Shown here: positions 58,061 to 64,000 of the stretch, piece by piece | Layout: each line of letters opens with the position of its first letter | Numbering within the stretch: position 1 is the first letter of the stretch | Source: Biscogniauxia marginata | Taxonomy: Eukaryota; Ascomycota; Sordariomycetes; Xylariales; Xylariaceae | Direction: 5' to 3' | DNA: 64,000 nt | NCBI GenBank assembly: GCA_022695795.1 | Contig: MU404135.1 | Coordinates: 62,001 to 126,000 of the forward strand | Position numbers and translations under genes: made by a program | Notes under the pieces: model-generated | The model's input: only the letters and a program-made list of their open reading frames with translations | Told to the model about the DNA's origin: nothing | Database searches by the model: none

Positions 58061-61000
58061 TTATTTAGCGATTCTGCAAACCAAGTCCGAGCCATCCACG
58101 GAATCACCCTCCTTGACTTGGAGACCTGAGACTTTGCCGTTATGTGGGGCAGAAATAACCATTTCCTATTATATGTATTAGTCATGTGTTCATATGATTT
58201 GACTAGACGAGATAGGAGTGAGCTTACCATCTTCATAGCACTGAGCACAGCAAGCGGATCGCCCTTCTTTACATCCGAGCCCTCATGGACTCTCAATTCG
58301 ACCAGCACACCAGCCATGGGAGCGCCCACTTGGCTGGAGTCAGCAAGGTCGGCCTTGGGTCGGCTCACGTTCTCGACGCTAGCCTTCTTGTCGTCAACAG
58401 TAACTTGACGGACTTCGCCATTCATCTCGTAAAAGACCTCACGTTGGCCAGTGTTCTCAGACAGGGGGCCAACCGCGAGGAGCTTTAGGATGAGAACTTT
58501 ACCCTTTTCCAGCTCTACATGGAATTCCTCGCCAATCTGGGGCGCGGAGAGGAAGTAAGTCGTTGGCAAGACTGACAGATCACCGAACTTCTGTATGAAT
58601 TTCTTGTAGTCCTCGAATACTTTGGGGTACATGATATACGATGCAACATCACACTCAGTGACCTGGCCCCATTTCTGACCAAGCTCCAAGCGTACCTTCT
58701 TGAAATCGACAGGGTCAAGGTAAAGCCCCGGCCGCTTGTCGAACTTGCGGCGATTTCGTAGTGCCTTTGAGCGCAGAGGTTCAGGGAATCCACCGTACGG
58801 TTGGCCCATCATACCTTCAAGGAACTCTAGGACCGAGCCGGGGAAGTCAAGCTCGCCAGCACGGTCGACGACATCCTTAGGTGAAAGCTTGTTAGAGACC
58901 ATGAACTGCGCTAGGTCACCAACGACCTTGGAGGTGGGCGTGACTTTGACAATGTCACCAAGGAGATCGTTTGCATGTTCATAAGCCTTCTTGGTCTCAG
59001 CCCACTGCGAGCCAAGGCCAAGTTGAGAGGCTTGGAACATCATATTCGTAAGCTGGCCTCCGGGGATTTCGTGCTCATACACTTCGGGGTCGGGCCCAGC
59101 AAGGTGAGCTTCAAAAGGAGAGTAGAGGAGTCGCAACTGAGACCAGTAGGTATCCAGAGCACGAACATGAGCCGGGTTCAAGCCGGGGTCCAAATCAGAA
59201 CCTTCTAGAGATGCGATGATAGCATTGATACTTGGCTGGGATGTCATGCCAGAGAGACTGTCAGTGGCGGCATCGACGGCATCAGCGCCAGCTTTGGCAC
59301 AAGCAACCATCGAGGCTACACCAGTACCAGCAGAGTCATGAGTGTGGACATGAATCGGGAGGTCAGGATACTTCTTCCGGATGGCGCCGATGAGAAGAGT
59401 AGCGGCATGGGGCTTCAAGACACCAGCCATATCCTTGATACCAAGAACGTCAATGTCTAGTGCAACTAGCTTGTCGACTAGATCCAGGTAGTACGGAAGG
59501 TTATACTTCTTCTTCGGGTTTAGCATGTCACCGCTGTAGCAAACGGTTCCTTCAGCTACACCACCGGCCTTTTGGACGGCCTTGATGCCAACTTCAAGTT
59601 GGTCGATATCATTCAAAGCGTCGAACACCCGGAAAATGTCTACACCATTCTTCTTGGCCTGGTCGACGAAGTGATCGATAGCATTGTCAGGGAGTGAAGC
59701 ATAGGCAACACCGTTCGCTCCTCGGAGCAGCATCTGGAAGGGGATGTTTGGAACGGCCTTTCGCATTTTGCGTAGTCTGTCCCAAGGGTCTTCGTAAAGG
59801 AAGCGCATGGCAACATCAAATGTAGCACCCCCCCAGCATTCTAAGCTGTATAGATTGTGTAGGGCATGGCTCGTCTCCTTGGCGATGCCTAGGAGGTCGA
59901 CTGTACGCACACGCGTGGCTAGCAGCGACTGATGGGCATCGCGCCAGGTTGTGTCCATGAGCAGACATCCCTTGTATTGCCGGACGGCCTTGGCAAAGGC
60001 CTTCGGGCCCTGATCAAGAATGATCTGCCTCCAACCCGAGGTGCAGGGCTGTGACACATCGAGCTTCTCACCATTCTCCTTCAGGAGCTCCGGGAGAATG
60101 ATGTCGCCCTTGAATTTGGGCTCGCCGATTTGACCCTTGATGCTGCTTCCGTTGACGGCGATGTCGCCAAGGTATGCTAGCAACTTCTGAGCACGGTTCT
60201 GGCTGCCGATGAGATCGAACAGCTGAGGGGTATCGTCGATGAAAGTAGTCCAGCAGTTCCCATCGATAAATGTGGGGTGGGTTAGCAGAGAAGCTAGGAA
60301 AGGAATATTGGTCTTGACACCCCGAATTCGGAACTCGATCAGAGCTCGTAAGATTTTTCGCCGTGCGATCTCGTATGTTGAGCCGTGGCAAGTACACTTG
60401 ACCAACATGGAGTCATAATACGGGGTGATGACCGCACCGGCAAATCCATTACCGCCATCCAGACGGACACCATTACCACCGGCAGATCTGTACACCTCGA
60501 TCTTGCCAGTATCGGGCTGAAACTGCCTAGCGGGATCTTCGGTGGTAATTCGGCATTGAATCGCGAAGCCTCTGGTAGAGATTCTATCCTGAGTCAAGCC
60601 AAGCTGCTGTAGCGAGGCACCGGCTGCGATCTGGATCTGGGCCGCGACAATGTCAATGCCGGTGATTTCCTCGGTAATTGTGTGCTCGACCTGGATACGC
60701 GGGTTGATCTCGATAAAGTAGTAACGATTCTGCTGATCCACCAAGAACTCAGCAGTACCCGCGTTTCGGTAGTTTACGGACTTAGCCAGCTTGACTGCGT
60801 CGGCTAGGATAGCATCGCGGGTTTCTGCGGGGAGATCCTTGGCCGGCGCGATCTCAACCACCTTTTGATGTCTCCGCTGAACCGAGCAATCGCGTTCGTA
60901 CAGGTGAACGATGTTACCGTGGTTATCTCCGAGAAGCTGCACCTCGATATGCTTTGGCTTGTCTAGAAACCGTTCAACGAAGACTGTGCCGTTTCCAAAA

Positions 61001-62257
61001 GCGGTCTTCGCCTCGGAAGTAGCCCGGTCGAAGGACTCCTTGAGGCTTGCCTGATCCCGGACCACTCTCATGCCTCGGCCGCCACCACCGTAGGCGGCCT
61101 TGATGATGATGGGGAACCCATATTCATCGGTGAATTTCTTCACATCCTCGAATTGAGCGACTGCGCCCTCGGTTCCGGGTACGACAGGGACTTTCGCGGC
61201 AATGGCGAGCTTCCGGGCGGAGACTTTGTCACCAAGAGCATCGATGACAGTGGGAGAAGGGCCCACGAACTGGACGCATTAACCAGTCAGTTGACGCCGC
61301 TAGACGAGACGGGTGCAACACGCAGACGGCCACTTACAATCAGGCCAGCTTTCTCAACGTTCCGCGCGAAGTCGGCGTTTTCTGACAGGAAGCCGTATCC
61401 TGGGATTTCAAGTTAGGACACCAGTGCCAAGCTCTCGACGGTCGATAAGGGTACTACCTGGGTGGATCATTTGAACGCCATGTTCCACTGCGATCTTGAT
61501 GATCTCGTCACCGGCGAGATAAGCTCCGACCGGGGTATATTGGCCTCGCTTGCCAATGACATAGGCTTCGTCGGCCTCTGTGCACAGTAGAGGTCAGTAA
61601 CCTAGAAGCGGCTCAGCAGGGGCGGGAGGTGCGCATACTCTGCCGGTGCATGCTAAGACGGTCCTCATAACTGCACCAAATTAGCCCCGACTCACTAACC
61701 ACAGCATGACTTGGCGTTTGCGCACCTGAATATTGCGACGGTGTGCAGAGACAATTCATGAGCCTAAGCGCCAAGTTAGCAGTGGCACGCCAAGAGTTGG
61801 TGAAGTGAGCGATTAACTTACCGTTCTGAAGATCTGTCATTGCGTAAAAGTTAGATGTAAGTAGTTTTCGGAGGGGGGGCCTTGTAGGGCCTTGTTCCAG
61901 AGGGCGGGAAGGGTCTTACACGAATGGCTGTAGGATGGTTAGCAACCATGAGTCTCACAAGTCGTGTCTGATGCGGTGCTACTTACGAATTTCACCTCGG
62001 TTGGCCACTGCATGGTAGAAAGTAAACAGTCAGCAACAGCAACATTTATCCGGCTCGTCCTGTCTTGGGTAGTAGACAGGACGTTGTATGCCCAGGGTCT
62101 ACTCACCCAGAAGCTTCTTCAGGTGCATGATGGAGCTATTGGCGCGGATGTGGTGCGCCGTCTTGGTGGCCTTGGGCCCAGCGTCTTCTTCGAACACCTC
62201 TTCATTATCGGAGCCGACCGCCGCCTGGGCTGCCTTCAGTTCCTCAATATCCGCCAT
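58061..62257 (-). CDS. pyc: Pyruvate carboxylase, cytosolic
   Basis: Ten exons (62107-62257, 61987-62007, 61920-61927, 61822-61833, 61726-61763, 61639-61670, 61458-61577, 61338-61399, 58228-61269, 58061-58165) join in phase to give 1196 residues, the usual fungal length. The biotin enzyme carboxylates pyruvate to oxaloacetate, refilling the TCA cycle and feeding gluconeogenesis. The biotin carboxylase domain spans about 40-490: LLVANRGEIPIRIFRTAHEL spread over exons 1-5, HPGYGFLSENADF, the ATP-grasp glycine loop AAYGGGGRGMRVV, and IEINPRIQVEHTITEEITG. The carboxyltransferase domain begins near 585 (DTTWRDAHQSLLATRVRT) and includes the metal/carbamyl-lysine region (VLGIKDMAG). The C-terminal biotinyl domain holds AMKMEM with the biotinylated Lys at about 1161; the last intron splits it just after AMKM. 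The N-terminus (MADIEELKAAQ) is acidic, not a mitochondrial presequence. The 5' end is fragmented into exons of 21, 8 and 12 nt. Confidence 0.97.
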
Positions 62258-62600
62258 TTTTTGCTTCGGCTGAGGTGCTTGTCGAGGAAGCAACAGCAAC
62301 AGCGACGAGAGCTCGACGACGAAGCAGAATTAATTGAGGGGTGTGACGTAAGGGGGGAAGAGGGGATCCTGAGCTCGATGTCCAGCGAGGGTTTTTTGGC
62401 GGGGTTGGTTCGTTGAGCTAGATGCAAGGTCTACACAGTAGACAGCTCGTCGTAGGCAGGGGGTTGTTGGGTTGAAGATAGAAGAAGGAGAAGATGATGA
62501 AGCAGAAATGCTAAAGGGCCAGCACGAGGTAGTCATGGGACGGGGGGAGGAGGAAGGAGTGGTTTATCAAAGGCTTGTTTGTCTCTTTTTAATAAGAAGT

Positions 62601-62666
62601 AACTACCTTGGTTAGGAACTACCTTGGTTAGTGAACTACCTTGGCTGGTAAACTACCTTGGTTGGG
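62601..62666 (-). promoter_or_regulatory. Four-copy 17-bp tandem repeat in the PYC promoter
   Basis: Four units begin AACTACCTTGG at 62601, 62617, 62634 and 62651 and differ only in the last few bases. On the PYC strand the shared core is CCAAGGTAGTT. The array sits 344-409 bp upstream of the start codon. It is a good candidate for a repeated transcription-factor site, although no factor is recognised. Confidence 0.6.
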
Positions 62667-63266
62667 CGAGTACCGGCCAAGAACTACTTACTGCATGTTG
62701 AGTTTCGTAGATCTCCCGGAGTCGGTCGTGTCAGATCTCATGTACATACATCAAGCTAAGATACATTGATACTACATAACGCACTAATAAAAGAATTGGG
62801 AGGGGCCTTGAGTGTTTAGTTCGCTTAAGCTGATAGTTCTACATACCGTCTCGATTCCCAAGAAACGATCAACACTCCAGTCGCATCCCTGCCAAGACCC
62901 TTGGATTAGACGCTGGACACGGCATACAGCTGGCACAGGGGGTCCGGTATGTATTGCCAGGGTAGGTAGGAATAATATCGCGGCTGGTTGCGACATATAT
63001 ATGTAGTTTTGTTGGTGTCCCCGAGGTCATAGCCATGGTAGATACGTACCAAAGGGAGGCATTTAGTCATACTTGAGATATGTGCCTTATATTACGTAGA
63101 CACTCTTTGTCCTATCTAGCTACGTACAGCTAATCATAACAGTTCCAGGCGGACCGGGGGGGGAATCAATGCTAGGCCTACCCACCTACAGTAGCAAGAG
63201 GTGAGCAGGTAATGCTACGACTATCGTCGCTTTGTTGCGGCAAACCGGGGTGGCATGGTGCAGGCA

Positions 63267-63291
63267 AGAGAGAGAGAGAGAGAGAGAGAGA
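63267..63291. repeat. AG dinucleotide microsatellite
   Basis: About twelve AG units. Confidence 0.9.
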
Positions 63292-64000
63292 AGGAAAAAA
63301 GAGGCCGAGCTCGCCGTGGAGGAGTCATCGCGCGTCCCTTCCCATATCTTAGGTACCTAACTGCTATATACTTACCTAGGCAAGCACATGCATTCTCGGT
63401 CACTGTCCGAAGAGACTAACCAAGCTACCCAAGCAATCCAAGCTAGGCAAACTAGGGTAAGCTAGCTCGGTGACATATCCTATCCTTACGTTTTGCATGC
63501 CTACCGGGGATGGGTTGTCTTCCAGCTCTCGTTGGTGGGGTATAGCGGGGTTGAAGGGCACATGCGTTGCGCGGGTGTGGGTGTGACCTAGGTACATGTA
63601 GGTAGGTACATCTCTCCTCTACTACATGTAAATATATGCACAATCAACCACTATGGCTAGCGTCTTCCGCCCGCTGCAAAGGAAAGCTGCATTATCACGG
63701 GCGAGACTGGTGGTTGGATGGTTACTTACATCAACACAGTTGATGATGGGAGGTAGATAGTGGGAGACATGCTTGCGAGGTAAGGTTATTATTACATGTA
63801 CATGGTGTATGGTGGGGTAAAGAAAAAAAAAGATCCTATGTGTCTGTGTTTTCCTTCCTATTGGCCAATCACAAGAGTCGGATAGGAAAGCTGCCTCCTA
63901 TCTAAGAACTTCAATCGTTGAACTGCGGTACACATTATGAGGTAGATCAATGTAATGTACCTAAGTCTGTGCTCTTAGCCTTTTGGACTATCCTCTGCCA

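Larger units (their letters stand above)
62258..64000. other. Upstream region of PYC and right edge
   Basis: No supportable gene. It contains the PYC promoter with a 17-bp tandem repeat (62601-62666), a GA repeat (63267-63291) and dispersed TAGGTA words near the edge. Open frames are short and domain-free. Confidence 0.55.

Noticed and set aside
63969..64000. CTCTTAGCCTTTTGG at the right edge resembling the start of U2 snRNA
   Set aside because: The characteristic following U2 segment is not present, and the match is short; it is probably coincidence at a truncated edge.

Overview
The window is a stretch of nuclear DNA from a filamentous ascomycete (Pezizomycotina, probably Sordariomycetes). 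The evidence is a velvet-family regulator, short GT-AG introns (mostly 46-111 nt) with CTGAC/CTAAC-like branch sites, a fungal-type telomerase reverse transcriptase, and intergenic DNA rich in CCTA/TAGG words. I reconstructed thirteen protein genes exon by exon; every junction was checked for phase and against conserved residues. I recognised no tRNA, rRNA, CRISPR array or intact transposon. One 10-N assembly gap lies at 10777-10786.

Layout, left to right. A small DUF3602 gene (-, 821-1385) and velB (-, 4850-6517) are followed by an 8-kb gene-free stretch. A large DH-BAR-SH3 Rho GEF (-, 14571-20668) comes next and is divergent from TERT (+, 24190-28267, 11 exons). TERT is tail-to-tail with a wax-synthase-like MBOAT acyltransferase (-, 28897-30793). 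After these come a small two-TM membrane protein (-, 32531-33250), HIS1 ATP phosphoribosyltransferase (-, 33983-35234), a GPH/sucrose-type transporter (+, 36886-39017), SLX9 (+, 39801-40523), a decayed gene fragment (about 40919-41531), a DEN1/SENP8-type deneddylase (+, 44145-45134), a DUF1640 mitochondrial protein (-, 47859-48783), clathrin heavy chain (+, 50593-55867) and cytosolic pyruvate carboxylase (-, 58061-62257).

These are mostly conserved housekeeping and developmental genes, not one pathway or a cluster. They cover development (velB, deneddylase), polarity (Rho GEF), membrane traffic (clathrin), telomere maintenance (TERT), ribosome assembly (SLX9), and amino-acid and carbon metabolism (HIS1, PYC, transporter).

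The most unusual material is structural. There are tiny exons: an ATG-only first exon in SLX9, 8-, 12- and 21-nt exons in PYC, a 15-nt exon in the deneddylase and a 17-nt first exon in HIS1. HIS1 also carries a stop-free 54-nt in-frame candidate intron. The spacers carry a dispersed family of palindromic TAGGTACCTA-like words, and the PYC promoter holds a four-copy 17-bp tandem repeat. I did not find evidence of an undescribed multi-gene system.
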